64,000 nt of DNA from Pollenia angustigena (taxonomy: Eukaryota > Arthropoda > Insecta > Diptera > Polleniidae): assembly GCA_930367215.1 (NCBI GenBank), contig OV884056.1, positions 120,836,053 through 120,900,052 on the forward strand, written 5' to 3'. Shown here in pieces: positions 22,045 to 33,985 of the stretch (its first letter is position 1; each line of letters opens with the position of its first letter). The translations under genes were made by a program, and so were the position numbers. Below the pieces are notes generated by a model. It did no database searches and was not told the DNA's origin. It saw nothing but the letters and a program-made list of their open reading frames with translations.

Positions 22045-22897
22045 TCAAGTGCTTGTAAGGAAAATTGTTAAAAAGTTAGCGTCAATCTGGATTTATGTGT
22101 TTAGATTGAGTCACGTTAACGAGACAAACATAAACAGTTATTCTTCTGTTGAGTAGGTAACGCAAGTTGTATATGGGATGAACTAAATTTTTGTTTTTGA
22201 GAACCGATGAACCAAACGATATCTCAATGCGGTGCATTGGTTGAGGAACTTTATTCCTGTTCAAAATGTTATGAACAGATTTTACCTCGTACCCCTCTAG
22301 CTCTACGGCAGATTTTATTTCTTCTGTAGGAACAGAACTATCTATGCCTTTTATGACAATAATCAAACCCTTAGCACTTTTTAATTGATATGTATAGTAA
22401 CTTCTATTTTCTGCATCCAAGTGTCTTGATATAATACGGAAGTTCGTTTCTGTACAGGCTTGAATTTTGGTCTTTTGAATTTGCTCGCGTCGTATAGAAA
22501 CGACGTAGAAATTTTTCTTACCTACAAGTTGAGTCAACATGTTGACTATGCTATTTGATGTTCGCTCCCGCAGATAGATAGGTGGCGGTTTAACTTCTTT
22601 AGTGGCTGTTCCATTAGCTGATTCTGCTTCTTCATCGTCAGGTATGGAGAGTACAGAGAATCTGTTACCACTTGTTGGCAAAGAGACTACGTTAGAGCCT
22701 TTGTATTGTTTGGCCATGCGTTCCTGTTGGGTGGACCTAGGACTAGCCTTTCTCTTAGTTATTGTAATATATCTGTCCATGCCTGTTTGCACTTTAGTAC
22801 TTTTTGGCATAGCTCCTGTATTTATTAATGCTAATCGTGATGTTCCAGGTTTTTCGTTAATATTCCTCTGGTCAGACGACTTCACACCTTGAACCAC
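22045..22897 (-). pseudogene. Jockey-like LINE ORF1 (nucleic-acid-binding protein), 3' truncated
   Basis: The minus strand opens at 22897 and encodes about 270 residues. It contains TGMDRYITITKRK, SGNRFSVLSI, KPPPIYLRERTSN, then an RRM-like region (TYQLKSAKGLIIVIKGIDSS, EIKSAVELEGYEVKSVHNI) and the start of the HPIYNLRYLLNRRITV block. These are standard blocks of Jockey-clade ORF1 proteins, which bind RNA in the transposition particle. The usual C-terminal zinc knuckles are absent: the reading frame leaves the conserved path near 22150 and the element ends at the array boundary. ORF2 is missing. The open frame is otherwise uninterrupted, so this copy is younger than the units to its left. Confidence 0.8.
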
Positions 22898-23150
22898 ATT
22901 TACGGTCGGATCAACTCACTTGCTCAGGTTGGGCACACTTGCACTTAAATTGCTCTATGGAAAACCAGTTGCGCTGGCAAGTTTTGCACTTAAATAATTA
23001 TTATTTAATTCTGGGTATCGAATGCTTTAATTGCTCACGCTCGGAGAGCTTACCACAATATACGCATTTCTGCTATTTGTGCTGGGCCTACTCTCCTTGT
23101 TGGGAGTATTTGTGAGGCTCATTCACAAATCTCTTCGGGCACCTTAGTTA
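22898..23150 (-). other. Probable 5' UTR of the Jockey-like LINE
   Basis: About 250 bp directly upstream (minus strand) of the ORF1 start, more GC-rich than its surroundings and without coding potential. Position and composition suit the internal promoter and leader of a Jockey element. Its exact 5' end is not visible. Confidence 0.4.
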
Positions 23151-23996
23151 TTGTTATTGTTCTTTTTTCCACATGTTGGCTTAATAATTTGAATTGACCT
23201 TTAAGTGAACTATTTATTGTTTCACCAATATATCCGAAGTAGGAAAATACAAATGCTAATTGACTTTTGATGTTATTTAAATTTAATATTTCTTTTACTG
23301 TTTTTATTGCATAAGCATCGGTAGCAACAAGTTCTTCAATAACATTCTTAAATTGCTCAAAGTTTTTTGAATAGAATTCTGAAGCATCTATTCAGGTTCC
23401 CCTTCTTGTTAATACTGGCTGCGGTGGTGACGGTACCAAGAGATACATTTCATTAAAAATTGCAACTCGTGAAGGAACTTTTAAAAATATTTTTTCCCGT
23501 ATGAAACCAATAAATGAATATTATCTAATTGGCTTCCAATTTCCTCTGCAACTCGTTGTCACCCATGTGCCAAGCAAGTAACATGTAACAGTTTTGGATA
23601 AATTGTTTTTGGACAATCGGCAGCCTTAACCATGTTAGGTGCTGCACCGGTTAAAGATCGAAGGATCTTTTGTCGAAATCTGGTATTTTAAGCAGAGTTC
23701 AAACAAATTTATTAATTGATCTTAAAAATTTTTTTTTTTTGAAGATTTGGAAATATTTTAAGAATTTTTTTTTATAATATTAAAATTTGTATAAATTATA
23801 TCACTCAAAAATTTTAAAATATGCAACAATATGCATTTAAAACCAAAATATGCAAAAATATGCATTTTCACCAAAATATGCAAAAACAAATCGATGCAAT
23901 TTTAACGAAAATTTAATGATTCGGAAAGATAATTGGTCGACATCGATTTTAGACTATTGACAAAAAACATGCATTTGCATGGAAATCGCATCCCTA
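23151..23996 (-). pseudogene. hAT transposase fragment with one terminal repeat
   Basis: The minus strand from about 23690 to 23150 encodes blocks typical of a hAT-superfamily transposase. These include GAAPNMVKAADCP, YPKLLHVTCLAHG, FLKVPSRVAIFNEM, PPPQPVLTRRGT and KSQLAFVFSYFGYIGETI. Stops interrupt it, including TGA where the family usually has Trp after RRGT. The right end at 23996 reads TAGGGATGCGATTTCC on the minus strand, a plausible hAT terminal repeat. Beyond it, at 23997, Jockey endonuclease sequence begins directly. The opposite terminus was not found, and 23700-23970 is AT-rich with repeated 'aatatgca' words. The element is incomplete and inactive. Confidence 0.65.
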
Positions 23997-24934
23997 CTTA
24001 TAGCATTTAAAATATTGGCTTTCTGATATTGCAAATCTGGGTGGTGCCTATAAGGATGAAATTGCTTGGTTTCTATTTAATTCTTCAAAGCAAATGTTCG
24101 TTGCTTGGAGATAATATTTACTATGATCACACATTAGGTAGTGTTTGACTCTGGTTTTTATCAAAATGGCAGAACCTCCACAAGCTCTATCTCGAGGGTC
24201 CTTGGTATCATATAGTATATAACCATTGATTTAAAACGTATTTCTGGAGGTCAAATGAGTTTCAGAAACCATCATGACATCAATTTGTTAATTTTTAAGA
24301 AAGTATTCTAGTTCATTTTTTTGTTGGTGGATGCCATTTGCGTTCCAAAAACAAACTTTTAAACAGTTCATGGCTTGTTAAGTACAGCTTGCAACAACAC
24401 TGATTGCATTCTAAGAATTTCCTGCATCATATAACCCATTGTGTTCGTAAATTATTTACTGTTTGCACTAATGCTTCCATGGTTTTTTCTAGACGACTTA
24501 AATTCGAAACTGGAGTATCATTATTACTTGGCGGAGCACCTTGCATTGGTAAATGGCTTGATTTTATGACTTTAGCATAAGAGGTTCTGTTATTACTAGG
24601 CTGCGGAGCCTGAATGTCATAAGTAGTTACTTGATTTGTTACCTGAATTTGAGTGGTATTAGTTTTCGGTCCAACCGACTGCTTCACGATAGTATATACT
24701 GGGCATCCTCTATAACTGGTAGTGTAATTATCGCCACAGTTGCTACATTTTTTTACGTTGGGGTCGGTTTAAGACTTATCACAAAGAACTGTGCCATGTT
24801 ATTCACCACATACTACGCAAACAGGAGGTAAATAGCAATATGCCGTAGTATGGTCAAATTCTAGGCAGTTCTGTACAGAATATATTTTAAATTATAAATA
24901 GGATGCGTTTCATTTTTTTAAAGCTTAACTACTG
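23997..24934 (-). pseudogene. Jockey-like LINE: ORF1 C-terminus and ORF2 endonuclease start
   Basis: On the minus strand, a zinc-knuckle region (TTAYCYLPPVCVVCGE near 24840, KKCSNCGDNYTTSYRGCP near 24730) is followed by the ORF1 tail ending near 24427. ORF2 then starts at an ATG near 24371 (MNCLKVCFWNANG). The endonuclease continues as MMVSETHLTSRN, GGSAILIKTRVKHYL (about 24160) and KYYLQATNI (about 24110), with scattered stops. The hAT end at 23996 cuts it. It appears to be the continuation of the ORF1 fragment at 27720-28260, separated by the insertion at 24935-27657. It is a dead copy. Confidence 0.75.
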
Positions 24935-25293
24935 GCCCGTTTCTGTATTTCTCACATCATAAAACTTTTCGCATGAAACGTGTGAATTGCATCAAAAATA
25001 GTGTGAAATGAAACAAAACATGGTTTTTCTCACACAAGTGTTTCTGTATTTTTTCTTTGCGAGAATTATCTGTCATTTTAATAATTTTCCAGCAATTATT
25101 GGGAGGATGTGAGAAAAATTGTTTCTGTAACAATATTTTGCGAAAAGTTTCTTACAAGAACTGTCAAAATAAGTCACATTTGAAATTGGTGCGAGAAAAA
25201 CAAAATATAGATATTTTAAATTTATAATATAAACTCAATTGTTATATTTTGTTATTTAAAATTTTTTTGAGATTTTCTTGTTTGAGTTTTATT

Positions 25294-26545
25294 CAGGGCT
25301 GCCAGATAAATTTGTGTCAAAATTTACTGAGAAAAAAAATAAAAAAAAAAGATCTTTTTTGTTTTAAAAATCGTGCAATTTAAAATTAATTTTAAAGAAA
25401 CTTGTTTCGACTTTTATTTAAACATAATAAAACAAAAACATAGTTAAAGTTCATGGGTATTTAATAAATTCTTTAAATTTATATTTATTTTGTTAAGCTG
25501 GAGGATTATTTTTTATAAAATTATTTATTTTCTTTAATCCGATAACAATTTAAAATTGTTGTTTTTCCCTGGAGAAGTCACACAAAGGTATGAGGAAATA
25601 GCATATTAAACAAAAAATAATAAATATTTTTACTAAAGCAAAAAGAAACCAAGCTTAATAAAATCCTTTTTTTAAATAGATATATATTTACAAATACCGA
25701 GATCAAAATGGAAAATTTTTGAATTAAACCAGCTTTAATAACAGTATTATAAAGATTTTGGGTTTTTGTTTTTGCGAAAAACCTAGAATTAATAGTGACA
25801 ACGCTGTTTTATATTTATATCGTATGTAGTCCGAAATAGTATATTATTGAAATTTAACCATATCGGTTTACAAATGGCTGAGATATAAATCTTTTATTTA
25901 CCTATTCCTATAATCTTTTTTTCTTTTTTACCTGAAATAGACTTAGTAGCTGGCAGTTAAAATTAAAAAAATCGGTTCATAAATGAACGGGTTATAGACA
26001 AACAACTTTTTTCTTGAAGAAATAATGGTTTTGGCACAAAAGTTTCCATATAAGATAAGAATATCAAATATCAATCATATTTTGTTTATGTCTATAAGAA
26101 GTATTAAATGTTCAAAATAAGCCAAGTCGGTCCATTACTTTCCCTCGAAATTTTGCTTTTGCCGATACATTTTTCAGAGAAGAGGAAAAAAATTTTGTGG
26201 ACAATTTTCACAATAGGGATAAATATAAAAATTTAAGCTGCCTTGTTTCTAAAGATATCTTTTTTTGTAATAAACCAGCATATACAAATATTTAAAATTA
26301 TCTTATTTCGAAGACTATAGACTTATAGTGTAAAACGCAACGCAACCCCACAAAATATGAAGTGTTTGAAATTTAAAAATTCAATATGAATTTCTACAGA
26401 AAGTAACAACAAAATTATAAAATATTTTTGATTTTGTTTTGGCTTTCGTCACTTTTTTAGAAAAAATCATCAAATCGTCACTTTGCTAATTTCGGAACAA
26501 AAAAAACGTCAAAATTGCAATAACTCGTCAAATCTAGCAGCCCTG
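25294..26545. mobile_element. hAT-like non-autonomous element
   Basis: Ends CAGGGCTGCCAGAT and, inverted, CAGGGCTGCTAGAT. The 8-bp flanks GTTTTATT (25286-25293) and TTTTTATT (26546-26553) match at 7 of 8, as expected for a decayed hAT target duplication. The interior is AT-rich with no coding sequence. Confidence 0.62.
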
Positions 26546-26584
26546 TTTTTATTATATTTATTTCTTTTGTTGACGTTTCGCTTT

Positions 26585-26586
26585 TA

Positions 26587-26618
<32 letters not shown>

Positions 26619-27480
26619 CTTTATTAATGCAATCTTACTTTTTTGATATTAAACATTAGATTTGAGTTATATACATATATATTTTTTTTAAATGGCTTTG
26701 ATCCAGTGATCATACCATAATGCTAAGAAGTTTTTGCCTTAATCTTACAAATGTTGTGTTATTTCTCATGAGGTTTGATGCAAACGGTTTTGGATGTTGT
26801 TCAATTCTATTTTTATAGGATGCCAGCTGAGTTTTTATTTCGTCTTTAATGGTAGGTATTTTGAGATCTTTGCGGAGTTGATAATTTGTTACATACCATG
26901 GTGCGTCAACAATTCTTCGAATTGTTTTTGATTGAAAATGTTGGAGAATTTCAATGTTTGAGGTGGAGGCGGTGCCCCACAACTGGATGCCATAGGTCCA
27001 AATAGGTTTCAGAATACACTTATATATTGTTAGCTTGTTTTCAATAGAGAGTCGGGAGTCAATGAGAAACCCGAATTTTCTTAGTTGGATATCTAAAGCT
27101 TTACGTTTAGTTTGAATGTGTTTTTTCCACGTTAAATTTTTATCTAGGTGTATACCAAGATATTTCGCCTCGTCCTTTTGGGGTATTTCAGTGTCATTTA
27201 ATTTGATAGGAGGGCATGTTTGACGGTTTAATGTAAATGTAACCTGCACAGATTTCGACTCGTTTGCTTTTATACGCCAAATTTTTAGCCATGATGATAT
27301 ATCATTTAGGCATTTTTGAAGTATTAATGATGCGTTTTCGTGGTTTTTGTCTACAGCTAATGCAGCTGTATCATCTGCAAAAGTCCCAATGATGACACCT
27401 TCAGACTGGGGAAGGTCGAAAGTGTAAAGTAGGTAAAGTGTTGGTCCCATAATGCTACCTTGGGGAACTCCTGCAGATAT
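26585..27480 (-). pseudogene. 5'-truncated Jockey-like LINE: C-terminal reverse transcriptase and A tail
   Basis: The minus strand encodes the last third of a Jockey-clade reverse transcriptase. It begins around GVPQGSIMGPTLYLLYT (about 27460), with the catalytic FADDTAAL motif near 27380, then WLKIWRIKANESKSVQVTF, AKYLGIHLDKNLTWKKH and LKPIWTYGIQLWGTAS, and ends near 26710. About 100 bp later a run of T on the plus strand (26588-26613) is its 3' A tail. The frame is uninterrupted for 246 codons. The upstream end is abrupt at about 27480, the usual result of incomplete target-primed reverse transcription. It lacks the endonuclease and cannot move alone. Confidence 0.85.
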
Positions 27481-27657
27481 TGTATTATTATTTTATTTGA
27501 CACTTAATTAATGGAAATTTTCCAGTCAAAACAGAATCTGTGTTGTGGGTTTTCGCATTCAGAAACACTTTTTTTCTCACAAATCGAGAAACGATGGAAT
27601 TTTTTGTTTCACACCTCATGTTAGAAATTTTACGATGCGAGAAATACAGAAACGAGC

Positions 27658-28290
27658 TACAGGTGCTCGAAATTATGGTTGGGGATTTTTTTCCCCTATT
27701 TTTAATATTTGTAAGGTTTTTTTTTTAAGCCCTTCTCTTCCAAAAAAGTTTTAATTTCTTCTGGGTCCATGCATGAGTCTATGCCCTTGATCACTACCTG
27801 AAGACCTTTGCTGCTCTTCAGTTGGTATGTGTAAAAGCTTTTTTAATAGCTTTGAATTTGTTAATTATTTTACGAAAATCATTCTCATGATAAACCTGTA
27901 TTTTTGTCTGGTTTATATTACAACGCATGATTGCAGCTACGGAAAACGAATTTTCATTTATTACCGAGATCACGCGCTTTTTTACTCACTTGAGTTTTGC
28001 TCTCTTAGATATAATGGGGGGGGGGGGGGGCTTAGACAATAAGACGTTTGGTGCTTCAGAGGATTCATTCTCCAGAATTGCAAACCGATTTTGAGAGTTT
28101 ATTTTATCAAAAGATGTTACTTTTGAGGCCGAAGCAACTGCTGCAGAGGTAGGGCTGTGACTTCGTTTAAGCATTGTTATGTACCTGTCCATACCAACTT
28201 GTACTTCAGGCTTTGACAACTTTTTACTTGAGATGCTTCCATTGCATCTGTGTTTGAGTTCATGGTACTATTTGTTACTAAGATTGTTTT
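27658..28290 (-). pseudogene. Jockey-like LINE ORF1 N-terminal part
   Basis: On the minus strand, VQVGMDRYITMLKRSHSP, QNRFAILENE and a KPPPPPII block (28219-28000) parallel the ORF1 at 22082-22897. After a frameshift and a G run near 28017-28030, the RRM-like blocks YTYQLKSSKGLQVVIKGI and DPEEIKTFLEEKG follow, down to about 27730. The zinc knuckles of the same protein lie beyond the TIR insertion at 24700-24860. It is a broken fragment. Confidence 0.72.
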
Positions 28291-29580
28291 TACCGCTGTG
28301 GCAACACTTGCAAGTTAGAGATTAATATATTATAACGTATTACTATCAACCGTCTTTGTAAAAACCCAGGGGAAAAGGGAACGTGTACGAACAATTGGTT
28401 TAGCCGTTAGGTAGTTAATTTTGTTTTCTTTTGCTTTATTTACTACAGCATTGCCTTCGTTAGCATGCTGTCACATAAACATGTCTTTCACTTAGTTTTA
28501 TTGTTGTTTCATTGTTTTTACTCATGCAATAAACTGTTTTTGTTTTTCACCGTTTTACTGTGCTTTTAACATTTTTATTATTTACTGAATTTAAAATAAC
28601 ACTAAAAATAAGAATTTAAAACTAAAATGTTTTTGCTAAGAATATGTATATATGCATATATACATATATATATTTTTTTTTCTTTATTTAACTTTTCGTT
28701 TTTGATAATTTTATAATAATTTATTTAAAAATCATGTAGGCCTTTTAAAAATAATTAAGAATAAAGTTTTATCCCAGTGTAATTGTTGTTGCTAATAATG
28801 CGAAGTGAGTAAATAAATTTTTAAACTTGCTACACATTCCAACATAACTACTGATTAAACGATTTATCTTAGAATAAAAAATTTGAATTTGTAAAATATT
28901 TTATAAAAACCATTCTAAAAGAACTTTTAAAATAAGGCAGAGTGGATTAAGTAAAAGTTTGTTAAAAAATACAGTTAAAATCTTCTTTAAGGCCTGAAAA
29001 GTGAAAGCGCTGGAAAAATAAGTTTGCTTTTCTGATGCAGCTAGGGCTGCCAGATACCAAAAGTCAAATTACTGGACAATAGTAAAAATTTCGAAAACAA
29101 ATAACTGGACAATTTTTAAATGCCCTTAACTATAAGATGAAGTTAAATTTGAATTTAAAAATTTTTTAAATAAAAATTACATAAAAAGCAAGAAACCGTA
29201 ACATTTTAAATTCCGTCTTATGTAATATTAAAAAAATTATGATATATCAAGGCGAATTCACTACAGGTGGCAGGGAAAAGCCTGCTGACTTTGACCGTTC
29301 ATACCAATTAGTTTTGGTTTCACAATGTTTAGAAATGGTTGACAGCCATAAACACTAACAATGCAATGCAAGAAATATCTGTTGCCTCAGTTGTTTTTAT
29401 ACTGTTATAGTATTGCTGCTGATACATTGAAATCTGGGTGCATCGTTTAGTAAGTCGATCGAATCAGAAAAACTTTTTAGAGTGATATTTTCATGTCCGT
29501 CCTTCCATCTGGCTGGATGTCTGTCCATGTAAACCTTGTGCGGAAAGTAAAAGTAGAAGATTGTTGATAATTTGGTAAAA
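28291..29580. other. AT-rich intergenic stretch
   Basis: No gene seen. The sequence AGGGCTGCCAGATACC near 29043 resembles the ends of the hAT-like elements at 25294 and 34327, but I found no partner end. A TGTCCGTCC-type low-complexity block lies at about 29490-29530, a pattern common in fly repetitive DNA. Confidence 0.4.
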
Positions 29581-29925
29581 TTGGGTAAATACTCGTCAAC
29601 ATTTTAAAAACAAAAGTAGCTTCGCAAATCTTATAGCTCATGAAAATGATTTTGGAATGCCAGCTGAGTGGCATTTTTATCCTACTGCTCATGGTAAAGG
29701 AGCATGTGATGGTGTTGGAGCAAACCTCAAAAGAAATGCAGCGTAGTAAATTATATGCGACTGCTTTATTCCATTGGGAAACGAATATTTTTAAAGAAAC
29801 TGGAATAGTTTTAAGTAGCAAAGAGGATCATGAGGGAACACTAAGAGCAGATTCGTTGCTGCGGGAACAATCGATGGCACCGCTCAATACCATGCTTTTA
29901 AGATCTCCGTGAACATAACGAAGTA
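29581..29925 (+). pseudogene. DNA-transposon-like protein fragment
   Basis: From about 29625 the plus strand reads AHENDFGMPAEWHFYPTAHGKGACDGVGANLKRNA. This resembles the 'WHFFATSHGKG.CDG.GG..KR' block that recurs in arthropod transposon-derived proteins. A frameshift near 29740 leads into a second frame with FHWETNIFKETGIVLSSKED. No start codon, domain boundaries or terminal repeats were found. The family is from memory and not certain; this could also be a relic of a domesticated or host gene. There is no evidence of function. Confidence 0.4.
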
Positions 29926-30339
29926 GTTAACAAAGTAAATCTTGTTTCACTCAAAAGAAAGAGAGCAACAAAATATGTCTCTCTTCTCCTCATTAAAATT
30001 AAGTATTTCTGGCCGAGCAGAACTAAACTTAGGTGCGGCCAAGTTAAAATAGCGAAATATTGTGAATAGATATGGCAACTTTAGCCATTTTATAGAGAAT
30101 AATATCTTCTTCTTGTTTTCGGTGTATGGGAGAGTATTTCGGCAAGATAACAAAGTAAAACCGGAAATGTTATTTATAAAATAATAAATAATTAAAATAT
30201 TGCGACAAACTATTAGAAAAACTAATATATTTAAATTAGTTTACAAATGTTTGTGTTGGATTCCTTAAAAATATATATTTAAAGTTTAAAAAAAAATAAA
30301 TTTCTATTAAACTTCACTCATAAATTTCTATTGAACTTC

Positions 30340-33300
30340 ACTCATTTTACTTATTTGGCCCTGGGGCCAAATTTAGGACTTCTGACTAACTTCTGTGAAT
30401 TTGGCGTTGTAGCGGGCCACCTTAGCTACAATTTGACATACATTTCATTTTGGGCGCTAGTTTTTTGTAGAACAAAGTTTTAAAAAACTATTTCAAGCCA
30501 ATTCACTCATTTTACTTTTTTGGCCCTGGGGCCAAATTTAGGACTTCTGACTAGCTTCTGTGAATTGGACGTTGTAGCGGGCCACCTTAGCTACAATTTG
30601 ACATACATTTCATTTTTAGCGCTAGTTTTTTGTAGAACAAAGTTTTCAAAAAAGTATTTCTAGATAATTCACTCATTTTACTTATTGGGCCCTGGGGCCA
30701 AATTTAGGACTTCTGACTAACTTCTGTGAATTGGGCGTTGTAGCGGGCCAACTTAGCTGCAATTTGACATACATTTAATTTTGGGCGCTAGTTTTTTGTA
30801 GAACAAAGTTTTCAAAAAACTATTTCTAGCCAATTCACTCATTTTACTTATTTGGCCCTGGGGCCAAATTTAGGACTTCTGACTAACTTCTGTGAATTGG
30901 GCGTTGTAGCGGGCCACCTTAGCTACAATTTGATATACATTTAATTTTGGGCGCTAGTTTTTTGTAGAATAAAGTTTTCAAAAAAGTATTTCTAGCCAAT
31001 TCGCTCATTTTACTTTTTTGGCCCTGGGGCCAAATTTAGGACTTCTGACTAACTTCTGTGAATTGGGCGTTGTAGCGGGCCACCTTATCTACAATTTGAC
31101 ATACATTTCATTTTGGGCGCTAGTTTTTTGTAGAACAAAGTTTTCAAAAAAGTATTTCTAGCCAATTCGCTCATTTTACTTTTTTGGCACTGGGGCCAAA
31201 TTTAGGACTTCTGACTAACTTCTGTGAATTGGGCGTTGTAGCGGGCCACCTTAGCTACAATTTGATATACATTTAATTTTGGGCGCTAGTTTTTTGTAGA
31301 ATAAAGTTTTCAAAAAAGTATTTCTAGCCAATTCGCTCATTTTACTTTTTTGGCCCTGGGGCCAAATTTAGGACTTCTGACTTACTTCTGTGAATTGGGC
31401 GTTGTAGCGGGCCACCTTAGCTGCAATTTGACATACATTTCATTTTGGGCGCTAGTTTTTTGTAGAACAAAGTTTTCAAAAAACTATTTCTAGCCAATTC
31501 ACTCATTTTACTTATTTGGCCCTGGGGCCAAATTTAGAACTTTTGACTAACTTCTGTGAATTGGGCGTTGTAGCGGGCCACCTTAGCTGCAATTTGACAT
31601 ACATTTCATTTTGGGCGCTAGTTTTTTGTAGAACAAAGTTTTAAAAAAACTATTTCAAGCCAATTCACTCATTTTACTTTTTTGGCCCTGGGGCCAAATT
31701 TAGGACTTCTGACTAGCTTCTGTGAATTGGACATTGTAGCGGGCCACCTTAGCTACAATTTGACATACATTTCATTTTTAGCGCTAGTTTTTTGTAGAAC
31801 AAAGTTTTCAAAAAAGTATTTCTAGATAATTCACTCATTTTACTTATTGGGCCCTGGGGCCAAATTTAGGACTTTTGACTAACTTCTGTGAATTGGGCGT
31901 TGTAGCGGGCCACCTTAGCTGCAATTTGACATACATTTCATTTTGGGCGCTAGTTTTTTTGTAGAACAAAGTTTTCAAAAAACTATTTCTAGCCAATTCA
32001 CTCATTTTACTTATTTGGCCCTGGGGCCAAATTTAGGACTTCTGACTAACTTCTGTGAATTGGGCGTTGTAGCGGGCCACCTTAGCTACAATTTGATATA
32101 CATTTAATTTTGGGCGCTAGTTTTTTTGCAGAATAAAGTTTTCAAAAAAGTATTTCTAGCCAATTCGCTCATTTTACTTTTTTGGCCCTGGGGCCAAATT
32201 TAGGAATTCTGACTAACTTCTGTGAATTGGGCGTTGTAGCGGGCCACCTTATCTACAATTTGACATACATTTCATTTTGGGCGCTAGTTTTTTGTAGAAC
32301 AAAGTTTTCAAAAAAGTATTTCTAGCCAATTCGCTCATTTTACTTTTTTGGCACTGGGGCCAAATTTAGGACTTCTAACTAACTTCTGTGAATTGGGCGT
32401 TGTAGCGGGCCACCTTATCTACAATTTGACATACATTTCATTTTGGGCGCTAGTTTTTTGTAGAACAAAGTTTTCAAAAAAGTATTTCTAGCCAATTCGC
32501 TCATTTTACTTTTTTGGCACTGGGGCCAAATTTAGGACTTCTGACTAACTTCTGTGAATTGGGTGTTGTAGCGGGCCACCTTATCTACAATTTGACATAC
32601 ATTTCATTTTGGGCGCTAGTTTTTTGTAAAACAAAGTTTTCAAAAAAGTATTTCTAGCCAATTCGCTCATTTTACTTTTTTGGCACTGGGGCAAAACTTA
32701 GGACTTCTGACTAACTTCTGTGAATTGGGCGTTGTAGCGGGCCACCTTATCTACAATTTGACATACATTTCATTTTGAGCGCTAGTTTTTTGTAGAACAA
32801 AGTTTTCAAAAAAGTATTTCTAGCCAATTCGCTCATTTTACTTTTTTGGCACTGGGGCCAAATTTAGGACTTCTGACTAACTTCTGTGAATTGGGCGTTG
32901 TAGCGGGCCACCTTAGCTACAATTTGATATACATTTAATTTTGGGCGCTAGTTTTTTGTAGAATAAAGTTTTCAAAAAAGTATTTCTAGCCAATTAGCTC
33001 ATTTTACTTTTTTGGCCCTGGGGCCAAATTTAGGACTTCTGACTAACTTCTGTGAATTGGGCGTTGTAGCGGGCCACCTTATCTACAATTTGACATACAT
33101 TTCATTTTGGGCGCTAGTTTTTTGTAGAACAAAGTTTTCAAAAAAGTATTTCTAGCCAATTCGCTCATTTTACTTTTTTGGCACTGGGGCCAAATTTAGG
33201 ACTTCTGACTAACTTCTGTGAATTGGGCGTTGTAGCGCCACCTTATCTACAATTTGACATACATTTCATTTTGGGCGCTAGTTTTTTGTAGAACAAAGTT

Positions 33301-33699
33301 TTCAAAAAAGTATTTCTAGCCAATTCGCTCATTTTACTTTTTTGGCACTGGGGCCAAATTTAGGACTTCTGACTAACTTCTGTGAATTGGGCGTTGTAGC
33401 GGGCCACCTTACCTACAATTTGACATACATTTCATTTTGGGCGCTAGTTTTTTGTAGAACAAAGTTTTCAAAAAAGTATTTCTAGCCAATTCGCTCATTT
33501 TACTTTTTGGCACTGGGGCCAAATTTAGGACTTCTGACTAACTTCTGTGAATTGGGCGTTGTAGCGGGCCACCTTATCTACAATTTGACATACATTTCAT
33601 TTTGGGCGCTAGTTTTTTGTAGAACAAAGTTTTCAAAAAAGTATTTCTAACCAATTCGCTCATTTTACTTTTTTGGCCCTGGGGCCAAATTTAGGACTT
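30340..33699 (+). repeat. 166-bp tandem repeat array, about 21 direct copies
   Basis: Each monomer contains the perfect palindrome TTGGCCC-TG-GGGCCAA (or TTGGCACTGGGGCCAA variants), then AGGACTTCTGACTAACTTCTG, TTGTAGCGGGCCACCTTA and GGGCGCTAGTTTTTTGTAG. Spacing is 165-167 bp. A block of at least five monomers recurs at an offset of about 1164 bp (30520 onward against 31684 onward), showing higher-order duplication. Non-coding. Confidence 0.9.
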
Positions 33700-33985
33700 T
33701 GTTCTACAAAAAACTAGCGCCCAAAATGAAATGTATGTCAAATTGTAGATAAGGTGGACCGCTACAACGCCCAATTCCCAGAAGTTAGTCAGAAGTCCTA
33801 AATTTGGCCCCAGGGCCAAAAGAGTAAAATGAGCGAATTGGCTAGAAATACTTTTTTGAAAACTTTATTCTACAAAAAACTAGCGCCCAAAATGAAATGT
33901 ATGTCAAATTGTAGCTAAGGTGGCCCGCTACAACGTCCAATTCACAGAAGTTAGTCAGAAGTCCTAAATTTGGCCCCAGGGCCAA
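33700..33985 (-). repeat. Inverted copies of the 166-bp repeat
   Basis: About two monomers in reverse orientation, with palindromes near 33798 and 33966. They join the direct array at a sharp switch point within the monomer near 33699. Confidence 0.88.

Larger units (their letters stand above)
24935..27657. mobile_element. TIR element with GCCCGTTTCTG ends, inserted into a Jockey-like LINE
   Basis: Left end GCCCGTTTCTGTATTTCTC (24935) and right end, inverted, GCTCGTTTCTGTATTTCTC (27657) match at 18 of 19 positions, and similarity continues a further 15 bp. The flanks TACTG and TACAG could be an imperfect 5-bp duplication. It interrupts a Jockey-like ORF1: RRM part on the right, zinc knuckles on the left. 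It contains no transposase of its own. Its bulk is two later insertions, a hAT-like MITE (25294-26545) and a 5'-truncated LINE (about 26585-27480). A fragment similar to 25065-25150 recurs near 36095-36190. Superfamily not assigned. Confidence 0.6.

Noticed and set aside
22602..22892. 96-codon open frame on the plus strand
   Set aside because: Lies antisense to the Jockey-like ORF1, which has clear family motifs.
28013..28030. G run as a functional quadruplex
   Set aside because: It breaks a Jockey ORF1 frame and looks like a homopolymer expansion; there is no pattern of separated G tracts.
30340..33699. Regular repeats considered as a CRISPR array
   Set aside because: 166-bp monomers with no unique spacers, in eukaryotic transposon-rich DNA; this is a tandem satellite.
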